Of a stretch of 64,000 bases of DNA, positions 25,354 through 33,212 are shown one piece after another. Origin of the DNA: Leclercia adecarboxylata (lineage in GTDB: Bacteria > Pseudomonadota > Gammaproteobacteria > Enterobacterales > Enterobacteriaceae); assembly GCA_002360945.1 (NCBI GenBank), contig DERO01000049.1, positions 1 through 64,000 on the forward strand. Reading direction: 5' to 3'. How positions within the stretch are numbered: the stretch's first letter is position 1; each line of letters begins with the position of its first letter. A program made the translations under genes and the position numbers. The notes under the pieces were generated by a model. The model saw only the letters and a program-made list of their open reading frames with translations, searched no databases and had not been told where the DNA came from.

Positions 25354-26457
25354 TTATTCCCACCACGCGTGAAATTGTTGCGTGGCATCATCCACTCTGA
25401 CCGGCTCACCGAGCTCCGGCGTCAGCAGGCGATACGGCTTATCCTTGCTGGCCTCTGAAAGCTTGATCAGCGGGTCGTTCCAGGTGTGTTTTGCCAGTAC
25501 GAAGCGGCCGGAGTGGCCCGGCACCACCGCCCTGGCATTGAGATCCGCGGCGGCCTGAGCCGTTTCGGCAGGCTGCATGTGGATGTACTTCCAGTCCTGG
25601 TCATACTGCCCGTTCTCCATGATCGCCAGATCGACGCTGCCGAACCGCTCGCCGATGGCGCTAAAGTGCGGGCCGTAACCGGAATCCCCGCTGTAGAACA
25701 CCTTCTGCTGCGGGGTGACAAACATAAAGCTGCCCCACAGTGTCTGGTTGCGCTTCAGCCCGCGTCCGGAGAAGTGGCGTGCCGGCAGGACGTGCACGAT
25801 CAGCTCATCGCTGATGCGCACCGACCGATCCCAGTCACGTTCCTCAATGATGGCCGGATCCATGCCCCAGTAGCGCAGGTGTGACCCGACCCCAAGCGGC
25901 GTGACCACACGCTTCACTTTCGGCATCAGCGCCTTGATGGTGGCGTAATCGAGATGATCGTAGTGATCGTGCGAAATAATCAGCAGATCGATGTCGGGCA
26001 TCTCGTCGGCGTGCCAGGGGTACTCCCCGGCAAAGGCTTTGTTGAGAAAGGAGAACGGCGCGGCGTAACTGCTGAATACCGGGTCGATCAGAATACGTTT
26101 GCCCGCCAGCTGCAGATACCATGAGGAGTGGCCGAGCCAGACCAGGGTGTCCTGATCCAGCGGCAGCTGTGCCAGATCGGTTTTCACCAGCGGCAGCGGC
26201 TGAGCCGGACGCGCGTTTTCACGCTTCGTCACCAGAAAATCCCACCATGCCGCCAGCATGTTCTTGTTGCCGGTAAATCCCGGCGTCGGCAGGGTGTTAT
26301 GGAACTGGCCGTCGCGATACTGCGGCGACGCGGCGAACTCACTCAGCTGCTCACCCTGTGGCGGCTGGCCGAATCCGGCATTCAGTACAAACGGCAGGCT
26401 CGCCGCGGATGCAATAATCATCACTACCACCAGGCTAATAATAAAACGCTTTTTCAT
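25354..26457 (-). CDS. romA: RomA, metallo-beta-lactamase-fold hydrolase
   Basis: This 367-residue protein has an N-terminal membrane anchor or signal (MKKRFIISLVVVMIIASAAS) and an MBL-fold domain. VWLGHSSWYLQLAGKRILID leads into the metal motif SHDHYDHLD (HxHxDH type), then YSGDSGYGPHF and the late PGHSGRF. It resembles N-acylphosphatidylethanolamine phospholipase D-like enzymes. RomA was named for reduced outer-membrane porins when overexpressed. Its substrate is unsettled. The start at 26457 is chosen because the longer frame (26502) reads through the promoter region. It forms an operon with ramA. Confidence 0.93.
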   Translation of the reverse strand: MKKRFIISLVVVMIIASAASLPFVLNAGFGQPPQGEQLSEFAASPQYRDGQFHNTLPTPGFTGNKNMLAAWWDFLVTKRENARPAQPLPLVKTDLAQLPLDQDTLVWLGHSSWYLQLAGKRILIDPVFSSYAAPFSFLNKAFAGEYPWHADEMPDIDLLIISHDHYDHLDYATIKALMPKVKRVVTPLGVGSHLRYWGMDPAIIEERDWDRSVRISDELIVHVLPARHFSGRGLKRNQTLWGSFMFVTPQQKVFYSGDSGYGPHFSAIGERFGSVDLAIMENGQYDQDWKYIHMQPAETAQAAADLNARAVVPGHSGRFVLAKHTWNDPLIKLSEASKDKPYRLLTPELGEPVRVDDATQQFHAWWE

Positions 26458-26511
26458 ATCCCGACCCGAATTCGCGCCCCATCCGATGGCCTGCGCGGGC
26501 AAAACTTGATT

Positions 26512-26557
26512 ATGAGTGAGTAAGCACTCATTATAGGAGTGAAGTGAAAGTCGTCAA
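26512..26557 (-). promoter_or_regulatory. romA-ramA promoter with RamR operator
   Basis: On the minus strand a -35 box TTGACG (26552-26557) and a perfect -10 box TATAAT (26530-26535) are separated by 16 bp. Directly downstream lies the palindrome ATGAGTG-N6-CACTCAT (26512-26531), which overlaps the start site and matches the RamR operator known from Salmonella and Klebsiella. The box is intact, so RamR repression of romA-ramA is expected in this strain. Confidence 0.88.
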
Positions 26558-26647
26558 GGCGTTTTAAGATCTTTGACATTCCACGTTGCAGCCCCGCAAA
26601 GGGCATGATTCAATCAGGGTTTTTGCACATTAACTGGAGGAAATGCA

Positions 26648-27238
26648 GTGGCTCGTCCGAAAAGTGAAGATAAAAAACTGGCGTTGCTGGACGCGGCAAC
26701 CACCGCTTTTGCCCAGTCGGGCATTGCGGCCTCTACCGCGTTAATCGCCCGCAGCGCAGGGGTGGCTGAAGGCACCCTGTTTCGCTATTTCGCCACCAAA
26801 GACGATCTGCTCAACGCCCTCTACCTGCATCTGAAACAGGATCTGTGCCAGACCATGCTGGCGAATATGGATCGTGCCCTCACCCAGCCGAAAGAGCATA
26901 CCCGCAATATCTGGAACAGCTACGTTGACTGGGGGATCCGCAATCCGGTGGCCCATGGCGCCATCCGTCAGCTCGGCGTGAGCGAGAAGATTAACGCCGA
27001 AACCGAACAGGCGGTGCACGAGATGTTCCCGGAGTTGCACGAACTCTGTCGTCGCCATATCCGCCCGGTCTTTATGTCTGAGGAGTTTCGTCTGTTTGGC
27101 GATGCAATGTTCCTGTCTTTGGCAGAGACGACCATGTCCTTCGCCACCCGCGAACCGGCGCGCGCCGCTGAATTCAAGGCGCTGGGCTTTGAAGCCATGT
27201 GGCGTGCGCTGGCGGAAGAGGATAACCATGGACAGTAA
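26648..27238 (+). CDS. ramR: RamR, TetR-family repressor of romA-ramA
   Basis: This 196-residue TetR-family protein has the N-terminal helix-turn-helix typical of Ram[21 protein letters not shown] at about residues 27-46, followed by [18 protein letters not shown]. The C-terminal ligand pocket senses bile acids and several drugs in the Salmonella protein. It starts at a GTG (26648) behind ctggagg. It is divergent from romA-ramA across the operator described above. No frameshift or stop is seen, so repression should be functional. Its last bases overlap ybdF by 11 bp. Confidence 0.95.
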   Translation: MARPKSEDKKLALLDAATTAFAQSGIAASTALIARSAGVAEGTLFRYFATKDDLLNALYLHLKQDLCQTMLANMDRALTQPKEHTRNIWNSYVDWGIRNPVAHGAIRQLGVSEKINAETEQAVHEMFPELHELCRRHIRPVFMSEEFRLFGDAMFLSLAETTMSFATREPARAAEFKALGFEAMWRALAEEDNHGQ

Positions 27239-27599
27239 AACGCTCGCGGCCCGCGCTAAACAGGTAGCGCTGGATCTGCCCTTTACCGAGCACTGCTGGC
27301 CGTTTGGCCCGGAGTACGACGTGTTTAAAGTGGGCGGCAAGATTTTTATGCTGATGGGCGTGGCGCACGGGCGTCAGCACGTCAGCCTGAAGTCCGATCC
27401 ACAAAAATCGCTGCTCAACCAGCAGATCTACCGGGGGATCGAGCCCGGCTACCATCTGAATAAAAAGCACTGGATCTCGATTTACGCGGCGGAGGATATC
27501 ACCCCCGAGCTGATCGCCGATCTGGTTAACGATTCGTGGCATCTGGTGGTGGATAAGCTGCCGAAAAAAGAGCAAAAAAAATTACGCCCCGGCGGTTAA
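27228..27599 (+). CDS. ybdF: YbdF, MmcQ/YjbR-family protein
   Basis: This 123-residue protein carries the MmcQ/YjbR fold: [20 protein letters not shown], then [20 protein letters not shown], and [11 protein letters not shown], closing with [16 protein letters not shown]. It matches E. coli YbdF. Family members have a CyaY-like shape and are often labelled DNA-binding, but function is unproven. The ATG at 27228 lies inside the ramR 3' end, so translation is coupled to the repressor gene. This joins a conserved housekeeping gene to the accessory ram locus. Confidence 0.9.
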   Translation: MDSKTLAARAKQVALDLPFTEHCWPFGPEYDVFKVGGKIFMLMGVAHGRQHVSLKSDPQKSLLNQQIYRGIEPGYHLNKKHWISIYAAEDITPELIADLVNDSWHLVVDKLPKKEQKKLRPGG

Positions 27600-27675
27600 G
27601 CGCCCGGAATGCCCTTACCTTTGTGATCTTCCCTTTGTATTATTTTCCCTTTTGCACTGAACCCCAGGAGTAGTA

Positions 27676-28329
27676 ATGGATATCATCTCAGTTGCCTTGA
27701 AGCGCCACTCTACGAAGGCCTTTGATTCGAGCAAAAAACTGACTGCCGACCAGGCGGAACAGCTCAAAACCCTGCTGCAGTACAGCCCGTCCAGCACCAA
27801 CTCGCAGCCGTGGCACTTTATCGTTGCCAGCACCGAGGAAGGCAAAGCGCGCGTGGCGAAATCCGCAGCCGGTGGCTTTGTCTTTAACGAACGCAAAATG
27901 CTGGATGCCTCTCACGTGGTGGTGTTCTGCGCTAAAACCGCAATGGACGATGCCTGGCTTACCCGCGTCGTGGATCAGGAAGAGGCCGATGGCCGTTTCA
28001 ACACCCCGGAAGCGAAAGCCGCCAACCACAAGGGCCGCACCTTCTTCGCCGATATGCACCGTGTCGATCTGAAAGATGACGATCAGTGGATGGCAAAACA
28101 GGTTTACCTGAACGTCGGCAACTTCCTGCTGGGCGTGGGCGCCATGGGCCTGGACGCGGTGCCAATTGAAGGCTTCGACGCGGCTGTCCTCGACGAAGAG
28201 TTTGGTCTGAAAGAGAAAGGCTTCACCAGCCTGGTGGTGGTGCCGGTTGGGCATCACAGCGTGGAAGATTTCAACGCCACGCTGCCGAAATCCCGCCTGC
28301 CGCTGAGCACGATTGTGACTGAGTGCTAA
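27676..28329 (+). CDS. nfsB: NfsB, oxygen-insensitive NAD(P)H nitroreductase
   Basis: This 217-residue flavoprotein matches E. coli NfsB along its length: [20 protein letters not shown], then the FMN-binding [20 protein letters not shown], and [17 protein letters not shown]. The end [12 protein letters not shown] is conserved. The dimeric enzyme reduces nitroaromatics such as nitrofurans, as well as quinones, with NADH or NADPH. The start ATG has CAGGAG in front. In E. coli it lies next to ybdF, as here. It belongs to the MarA/SoxS/RamA type of regulon in enterics, and its closeness to ramA is notable. Confidence 0.95.
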   Translation: MDIISVALKRHSTKAFDSSKKLTADQAEQLKTLLQYSPSSTNSQPWHFIVASTEEGKARVAKSAAGGFVFNERKMLDASHVVVFCAKTAMDDAWLTRVVDQEEADGRFNTPEAKAANHKGRTFFADMHRVDLKDDDQWMAKQVYLNVGNFLLGVGAMGLDAVPIEGFDAAVLDEEFGLKEKGFTSLVVVPVGHHSVEDFNATLPKSRLPLSTIVTEC

Positions 28330-28336
28330 TCCAAAT

Positions 28337-28365
28337 GGGCCGCAGATAGCGGCCCGTTACTTTTT
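28337..28365 (+). terminator. Rho-independent terminator after nfsB
   Basis: A 7-bp GC stem (gggccgc/gcggccc) is followed by gttacttttt. It ends the ramR-ybdF-nfsB direction and overlaps the last codons of the opposite-strand gene. Confidence 0.7.
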
Positions 28366-28959
28366 GCTGATAACCAGCCTGCGATGCGGATGCACGTCAC
28401 GATCGTATCCCCAGGCGAACGTAATCCAGCGCTCTTCCAGTTCAGCGTATGAATTAACCGGCGTTAAGTGCCACTCTTCCCCTGGCGTGCCGTCCGCCAC
28501 GCTAATCTGATAATTCATGCTAAACGCCCAATCGATCATCCGTAGCCAAAAGCGCTGTCCATCGCCGGTTTGTTCGCTATCTGACACAACAATGTTGTAC
28601 TCGCTCAGGAGCCACTGGAGAAAGAATTGCGGAAAACCGCTGACCACGGGTTGATGTAAGGCACGCGGAGTACGCCAGACCATCACCTGCGTGGCGGCCT
28701 CCTGCGGGAAAGTAATCTCTTTGTGAAATTCCAGCTTAACGGCATATGCCGTGTAAGGCTTCCCCTCATCAGTGGTCACGATCCGATACTCGTCGCTATA
28801 GAGCGATTTTAAGAGACGGTAGCCCACAGGCAATACAAAACCCGGCAGATGAAAATCCGCAGTACCGTGCGCAAGAAAGGCTTCGGTATGTTCAACATTT
28901 CGGGAGACGAGTCCCAACTTGTGGCTGAAGTCAGCGGAATCCATTTCATTCAATGCCAT
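28357..28959 (-). CDS. Unknown 200-residue protein, third gene of a HigBA-like toxin-antitoxin operon
   Basis: I do not recognise this protein. It is soluble-looking, rich in aromatic residues and mixed alpha/beta in pattern. Motifs include TADFHLPGFVLPVGYRLLKS, QVMVWRTPRALHQPVVSGFP, FFLQWLLSEYNIVVSDSEQT, and a C-terminal ITFAWGYDRDVHPHRRLVIS. The ATG follows the stop codon of the antitoxin gene by 3 bp, so the two are translationally coupled, and all three genes of the unit overlap or nearly touch. The region is visibly more AT-rich than its neighbours. It might be an extra antitoxin, a chaperone, a toxin enhancer or an effector. It shows none of the SecB-like features of toxin-antitoxin-chaperone systems that I can see. 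Confidence 0.75.
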   Translation of the reverse strand: MALNEMDSADFSHKLGLVSRNVEHTEAFLAHGTADFHLPGFVLPVGYRLLKSLYSDEYRIVTTDEGKPYTAYAVKLEFHKEITFPQEAATQVMVWRTPRALHQPVVSGFPQFFLQWLLSEYNIVVSDSEQTGDGQRFWLRMIDWAFSMNYQISVADGTPGEEWHLTPVNSYAELEERWITFAWGYDRDVHPHRRLVISKK

Positions 28960-28962
28960 AAT

Positions 28963-29250
28963 TCAGTAAAGCGTAATCTGCGGATGCTTAACGCCACACA
29001 CCAGCGCATAGCGCGTTAAGGTATCCAGACTTGCCCGGGTAATATTGGCTTCCATTCGGGATACAGTTGGTGCGCTGACACCCATTCGCTCCGCCACCTG
29101 AGCACGCGTAAGTCCAGCCTGCTTGCGCCACTGCGCCAGCATCTCACGCAGGCGTTCCTTACGTTCTTCTGCGTCAAAAGCAGCCTGCACGTCTGAATCG
29201 CTTAACAGCTCTGCTCTTAACGCATCCCAGTCAATAATCTTCTTGCTCAT
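28963..29250 (-). CDS. XRE-family antitoxin (HigA-like)
   Basis: This 95-residue protein has a helix-turn-helix at about residues 45-70 (LTRAQVAERMGVSAPTVSRM), followed by EANITRASLDTLTRYA. The N-terminal half (WDALRAELLSDSDVQAAFDA) is the toxin-binding type seen in HigA and related antitoxins. It would neutralise the RelE-like toxin encoded just upstream and repress the operon. Its start overlaps the toxin gene by 20 bp. The toxin-first gene order is that of higBA. Confidence 0.88.
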   Translation of the reverse strand: MSKKIIDWDALRAELLSDSDVQAAFDAEERKERLREMLAQWRKQAGLTRAQVAERMGVSAPTVSRMEANITRASLDTLTRYALVCGVKHPQITLY

Positions 29251-29560
29251 CCAACATCTCCTGTTGTCGTTTCAGTGCCAGACGGATTTCAGCAGAAGGG
29301 GTTTTCTGCGTCTTCTTAATAAATACACGCAACAGATAAATTGTTTTTTCTCGCTGATAGACATAGATCCCGCGACTATGGATCAGACCGACGGTTCTTA
29401 TTTCAAACAAACCCTGCGGCAATGGCTTGCTGTCGGGCTCCCGAAGTGCCGTTGGGTTAGCGCGTAATTTATCAAGTTGACGAATCAGCTTCGCCTGTAC
29501 GCCTGCAGGTAGCGAGAGGATCTCCTCTCTGACTGCCTGATGAACGATAAGTCTGAACAC
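29231..29560 (-). CDS. RelE/HigB-like toxin
   Basis: This 109-residue basic protein is of the phage-derived Gp49/HigB-like RelE superfamily. It begins VHQAVREEILSLPAGVQAKL, with the core PLPQGLFEIRTVGLIHSRGI and the strand YLLRVFIKKTQKTPSAEI near the C-terminus. The conserved basic residues of that superfamily (Arg and Lys in the last strands) are present. Such toxins cut mRNA in the ribosome A site. It starts at a GTG (29560) behind AGGGATG. The gene is first in the three-gene unit and lies downstream of repeated operator-like sequences. Confidence 0.88.
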   Translation of the reverse strand: MFRLIVHQAVREEILSLPAGVQAKLIRQLDKLRANPTALREPDSKPLPQGLFEIRTVGLIHSRGIYVYQREKTIYLLRVFIKKTQKTPSAEIRLALKRQQEMLDEQEDY

Positions 29561-29587
29561 GTTTTTTCATCCCTGAAGATATTAGCA

Positions 29588-29640
29588 TGTAAGGCAATTT
29601 GCATTAAAGGCTAATTTTACCTTTCGTGATTTACCTTACA
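29588..29640 (-). promoter_or_regulatory. Repeated half-sites upstream of the toxin-antitoxin operon
   Basis: Two copies of tttacctt (29616-29623 and 29630-29637, 14 bp apart) and an inverted copy tgtaaggcaa (29588-29597) cluster 30-80 bp before the toxin start. An inverted pair tgtaagg...ccttaca results. Autoregulated toxin-antitoxin operons usually have such multiple sites for the antitoxin complex. Confidence 0.5.
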
Positions 29641-29700
29641 CGCTTTATCCAGGCCAGAACGAAATCGCCTCTATTCCCTGAAAGCCCCTCGCAAAAAACC

Positions 29701-30735
29701 TTACTTCGCTCCGCTCCCCGCATGCCAGATCCTCTCCGCATAACGCCCTATCACCGCCAGCGATGCCGCCAGGATCAGGAAAAACAGCACTTTGTTCATC
29801 CCGTCCCAGAAGTATTCGAAATAGCGGGTATAGAGGTTGATTCCGAGAAACGTCAGGCCAAAACCGCGCAGCATGCCGTCATCGGTTTTCAGGCTGATGT
29901 AAATACAGATCCCCGCCGCCACCGCGAACAGCAACGCCCACGGCAGCAGCGCCGCGCGGGTGGTGCCGTACCAATTGTCGATATCGTCATTGCCAAAAAT
30001 CGACAGGATCCACAGGGCAACAAACAGATATGTCAGCCCCATCGCTTTACTGGTGGTGTACAGATGGCGTTTACGCAGCATCCCGCGCAGCCACCAGCAG
30101 AGCGCAAGTAAGGCACCCCCGAAGAAGATAAAGCGCACCGGATAACTCATTCCCAGCCAGTAGGCGCCCCAGCCGGACATGTAGCCGGTCTCTGCGCCAA
30201 ACCAGTTGCCGAGCGAGAGCAAAAAGAACAGCCACACCAGCCCCGAACGTCCGAAGAAGCCCACCAGTCCGTAAACGGCGCAGCCGAGCAGGAACAGCGG
30301 CGCTATGTGGCCGCTGCCGGTATCCAGCCGTTCACCCAGTTGCCAGAGGGCGATGGCGGTAAAAAACACCCCGAGGAACAAAATCGCCTCGGTGCTGTAG
30401 TGCCACTGCGTTTCCCGCCGCTGGCGGCTGAATCCCCACAGATAAAACAGCACTGCGGCCAGCGCAGGCAGTCCAATGCGGGCGATGGAAGAGAAGGCGA
30501 AGAACGCGATAATGCGCGCCATCAGTTCGCTGTCGGCAAACAGGCTGCCAATGGCGATGATGACGCAGGCGATTGCCGTCCAGAAGGCGTAGCGGCTGAG
30601 GCGCTGCCAGTCCATGGTGACACGTTTTAAGCTGCCAGCCAGACGCTGATGCTCGTCGGCGGTTAACGCGCCCTCCTGTTGCCACTCGGTGAGCGCCCGG
30701 CGCAGGAGGCGTTCCTGTTTGCGGGTAACCTTCAT
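29701..30735 (-). CDS. Multi-pass inner-membrane protein, DUF2157-like
   Basis: This 344-residue protein has a cytoplasmic N-terminal part (about residues 1-50, LLRRALTEWQQEGALTADEH) and then about nine hydrophobic helices. The N-terminal 'W...G.it..e...l' pattern followed by helices resembles DUF2157 proteins of unknown role. The start at 30735 was chosen because its ATG overlaps the stop of the upstream regulator (ATGA), making a coupled pair. No transport motif is seen. A link to the MmyB-like regulator is likely from the overlap alone. Confidence 0.75.
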   Translation of the reverse strand: MKVTRKQERLLRRALTEWQQEGALTADEHQRLAGSLKRVTMDWQRLSRYAFWTAIACVIIAIGSLFADSELMARIIAFFAFSSIARIGLPALAAVLFYLWGFSRQRRETQWHYSTEAILFLGVFFTAIALWQLGERLDTGSGHIAPLFLLGCAVYGLVGFFGRSGLVWLFFLLSLGNWFGAETGYMSGWGAYWLGMSYPVRFIFFGGALLALCWWLRGMLRKRHLYTTSKAMGLTYLFVALWILSIFGNDDIDNWYGTTRAALLPWALLFAVAAGICIYISLKTDDGMLRGFGLTFLGINLYTRYFEYFWDGMNKVLFFLILAASLAVIGRYAERIWHAGSGAK

Positions 30736-31601
30736 GATGCCTGCTCCGCCAGCCACGCCAGCGCGCGCTCGCCCTCGTCATCCACCGGGAGATAGACCAG
30801 CAGGCGCGAGCCGTTACGCGGGGCGGAGTACCAGTACATCTGCTGGAGATGAATATCCCCCAGCTCGGGATGGGTAAACAGCTTGAGCTGGTTTTCCACG
30901 CCGCGCACGTCGTTGCGCTGGTGCCACAGCGTTTTAAACTCCTCAGAGACGGCAAAGAAGCGTGCCAGTTTTGCCTCCCACTGCGGATCGCCCCGGTGCT
31001 CGGCCATCGCCGCGCGGAAGTAGGAGACAAAAATCGCCAGCACATCATCACGTCTGCCAAGCCGGGCACGCCACGCCGGATGGGTGAGATAGAGATAGAT
31101 ACAGTTGCGGTCCTCCGGCGGGATGTCGTTGAAGTCGACGCCCATCAGATGGCAGAAGCTGTCATTCCACGCCACGATATCGAAATTCGGCTTCTGAATG
31201 CTGGCGGGTTTCGGCATCAGGGTATCCAGCAGACGGCGGGTGCCTTCGCTGATCCCCTCGCAGCAGACCGCCTGCGGCGCTTCGCCCGGCGGCAGGCCAG
31301 CCAGCACAAACAGGTGACGGGTTTCAGTCGGGGTACACTGCAGCGCTTTCGCCACCGCCGCCATTACCGCGCTCGACGGGTTGACGTCCCTGCCCTGCTC
31401 CAGCCAGGTGTACCAGGTGACGCCCACGTCGGCCAGCAGAGCCACCTCTTCCCGGCGCAGACCCGGGGTGCGGCGTCGGCCGCTGCGCGGTAAGCCGAGG
31501 CGCTGCGGATCGAGACTTTCTCGTCGCGCGCGTAAAAATGCGCCCAGCTGTTTACGGGTGTCATCCTGGAGTGAGGTGACGGGTTCAGACATCAGCGCCA
31601 T
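30732..31601 (-). CDS. XRE-family regulator with MmyB-like ligand-binding domain
   Basis: This 289-residue regulator has an N-terminal helix-turn-helix with the hallmark RRTPGLRREEVALLADVGVT and WYTWLEQGRDVNPS (residues about 43-77). The MmyB-like PAS-type domain then includes FDIVAWNDSFCHLMG, NCIYLYLTHPAWRARL and HPELGDIHLQQMYWY. In MmyB homologues this domain binds a fatty-acid-like ligand. It is divergent from a DHA2 drug exporter across a palindromic operator and is its likely repressor. Its stop overlaps the start of the downstream membrane protein by 4 bp. Confidence 0.9.
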   Translation of the reverse strand: MALMSEPVTSLQDDTRKQLGAFLRARRESLDPQRLGLPRSGRRRTPGLRREEVALLADVGVTWYTWLEQGRDVNPSSAVMAAVAKALQCTPTETRHLFVLAGLPPGEAPQAVCCEGISEGTRRLLDTLMPKPASIQKPNFDIVAWNDSFCHLMGVDFNDIPPEDRNCIYLYLTHPAWRARLGRRDDVLAIFVSYFRAAMAEHRGDPQWEAKLARFFAVSEEFKTLWHQRNDVRGVENQLKLFTHPELGDIHLQQMYWYSAPRNGSRLLVYLPVDDEGERALAWLAEQAS

Positions 31602-31625
31602 AGTGCCCCCTGCATGGTAGTGCCA

Positions 31626-31651
31626 GTACCAGTATAAGCAAGAACTGGTAC
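31626..31651. promoter_or_regulatory. Operator-like inverted repeat between the MmyB-type regulator and the DHA2 exporter
   Basis: The arms gtaccagt (31626-31633) and actggtac (31644-31651) are perfectly inverted with a 10-bp spacer, in the 107-bp gap between the divergent genes. A shared operator for the regulator is the simple reading. Confidence 0.65.
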
Positions 31652-31708
31652 CCGTTTATCAGATGGTTGATGCTACGACGCTACGCTGTTTGACGCAATG
31701 GAGTCATC

Positions 31709-33145
31709 ATGAATACGTCAGTTGTTTCACCGGGCCGGGCAGGCCTGATATTGCTGTTAACCGGCCAGATGCTGCCGCTGATTGATACCTCGATCACCAA
31801 CGTGGCGCTGGACTCCATCACCCACTCGCTGCACGCCACCGCCACCGAGCTGGAGCTGATTGTCGCCCTGTACGGCGTGGCCTTTGCCGTCTGCCTCGCG
31901 CTCGGCAGCAAGCTGGGGGATAACCTCGGTCGCCGTCGCCTGTTTATGTGGGGCGTGGCGAGCTTTGGCCTGGCCTCGCTGCTGTGCGGCATGGCGGGCA
32001 ATATCGAGCAGCTGCTGGCCGCGCGCATCGTTCAGGGCGCAGGCGCGGCACTGATCATGCCGCAAATTCTTGCCACCCTGCACGTCACCCTGAAAGGCAC
32101 GGCGCACGCCAAAGCCATCAGCCTGTTTGGCGGCATCGGCGGGATCGCCTTTATCGTCGGGCAGATGGGCGGCGGCTGGCTGGTGTCGGCGGATATCGCC
32201 GGGCTGGGCTGGCGTAACGCCTTCTTTATCAACGTGCCGATCTGCCTGCTGGTGCTGGCCCTGAGCCGTCGCTACGTGCCGGAAACCCGCCGCGACACGC
32301 CGTCGCGCATTGACTGGCCGGGCACCGCCCTGCTGGCGGCGATCCTCTGCTGCCTGCTGTTCCCGATGGCGCTGGGGCCGCAGTGGCACTGGTCCTGGCC
32401 GCTGAAGGCCGCCCTGATCGCCATCATCCCGCTGGCGTATTTAATGGCGCTGAATGCGCGTAAAAAAGAGCGCCAGGGGGCTCACCCGCTGATCCCACCG
32501 CGTCTGATGCAGCTCGGCAGCATCCGCTTTGGCGTGCTGATTGCGCTGCTCTTCTTTAGCGTCTGGTCCGGGTTTATGTTCTGCATGGCGCTGACCATGC
32601 AGACCGGTCTGGGGATGGCCCCGTGGCAGTCCGGCAACAGCTTTATCGCCCTCGGCGTGACCTATTTCGTCTCGGCATGGTTTGCCCCGCGGCTGATTGC
32701 CCGCTACAGCACCGGCACGATTTTGCTAACCGGTCTGGCGATCCAGATAACCGGCCTGCTGGCGCTGATCGCCACTTTCCGCCTCTGGGGGCTGGAGAAC
32801 ACCGCCCTGACCCTCGCCCCGGCCACCGGGCTGGTGGGCTACGGCCAGGCGCTGATTGTGAACAGCTTCTACCGCATCGGGATGCGCGATATTCAGCCCG
32901 ACGACGCCGGGGCCGCCAGCGCCATTCTCAGCACCCTGCAACAGGCGGCGCTCGGCCTCGGCCCGGCGATCTTCGGTGCAATTTTGCTCCACGCCCTGCA
33001 CAACCATCATGGGGATTACGCAGAGGCGATTAACGTCTTCCTGGTGGTGGAAACCCTGATGATGATCGTCCTGGCATTGGCCACCCTGCGGTTGCGCCAT
33101 CGCCTGTGCCTGCCGGTGGTGAAGACCTGTCAGGCGGTAAAATAG
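31709..33145 (+). CDS. MFS drug exporter, DHA2 (14-helix) family
   Basis: This 478-residue membrane protein has the DHA2 layout of EmrB/QacA-type exporters. IDTSITNVALDSITHSLHAT in helix 1 is the usual motif D1. GSKLGDNLGRRRLF is motif A, the loop after helix 4 reads RIVQGAGAALIMPQILATL (motif B), and IGGIAFIVGQMGGGWLV is motif C, marking proton-driven antiport. It should expel lipophilic drugs or dyes. The start ATG has tggag upstream. It is controlled most probably by the divergent MmyB-type regulator. The 3' end is followed by a hairpin at 33173-33193. Confidence 0.9.
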   Translation: MNTSVVSPGRAGLILLLTGQMLPLIDTSITNVALDSITHSLHATATELELIVALYGVAFAVCLALGSKLGDNLGRRRLFMWGVASFGLASLLCGMAGNIEQLLAARIVQGAGAALIMPQILATLHVTLKGTAHAKAISLFGGIGGIAFIVGQMGGGWLVSADIAGLGWRNAFFINVPICLLVLALSRRYVPETRRDTPSRIDWPGTALLAAILCCLLFPMALGPQWHWSWPLKAALIAIIPLAYLMALNARKKERQGAHPLIPPRLMQLGSIRFGVLIALLFFSVWSGFMFCMALTMQTGLGMAPWQSGNSFIALGVTYFVSAWFAPRLIARYSTGTILLTGLAIQITGLLALIATFRLWGLENTALTLAPATGLVGYGQALIVNSFYRIGMRDIQPDDAGAASAILSTLQQAALGLGPAIFGAILLHALHNHHGDYAEAINVFLVVETLMMIVLALATLRLRHRLCLPVVKTCQAVK

Positions 33146-33172
33146 GGCTGGCGAATTTGCATAATAGATCCT

Positions 33173-33193
33173 CAGCCGCCATTATGGCGGCTG
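33173..33193 (+). terminator. Hairpin between the DHA2 exporter and ybdG
   Basis: An 8-bp stem cagccgcc/ggcggctg with loop attat is followed by ctttaat. It is likely a weak terminator of the exporter gene. It also lies 20 bp before ybdG and could sit in the ybdG leader. Confidence 0.5.
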
Positions 33194-33212
33194 CTTTAAT
33201 ACAGGAGACGTT

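Noticed and set aside
28357..28959. SecB-like chaperone of a toxin-antitoxin-chaperone system
   Set aside because: Position and size would fit, but the sequence lacks any SecB-like pattern I can recognise.
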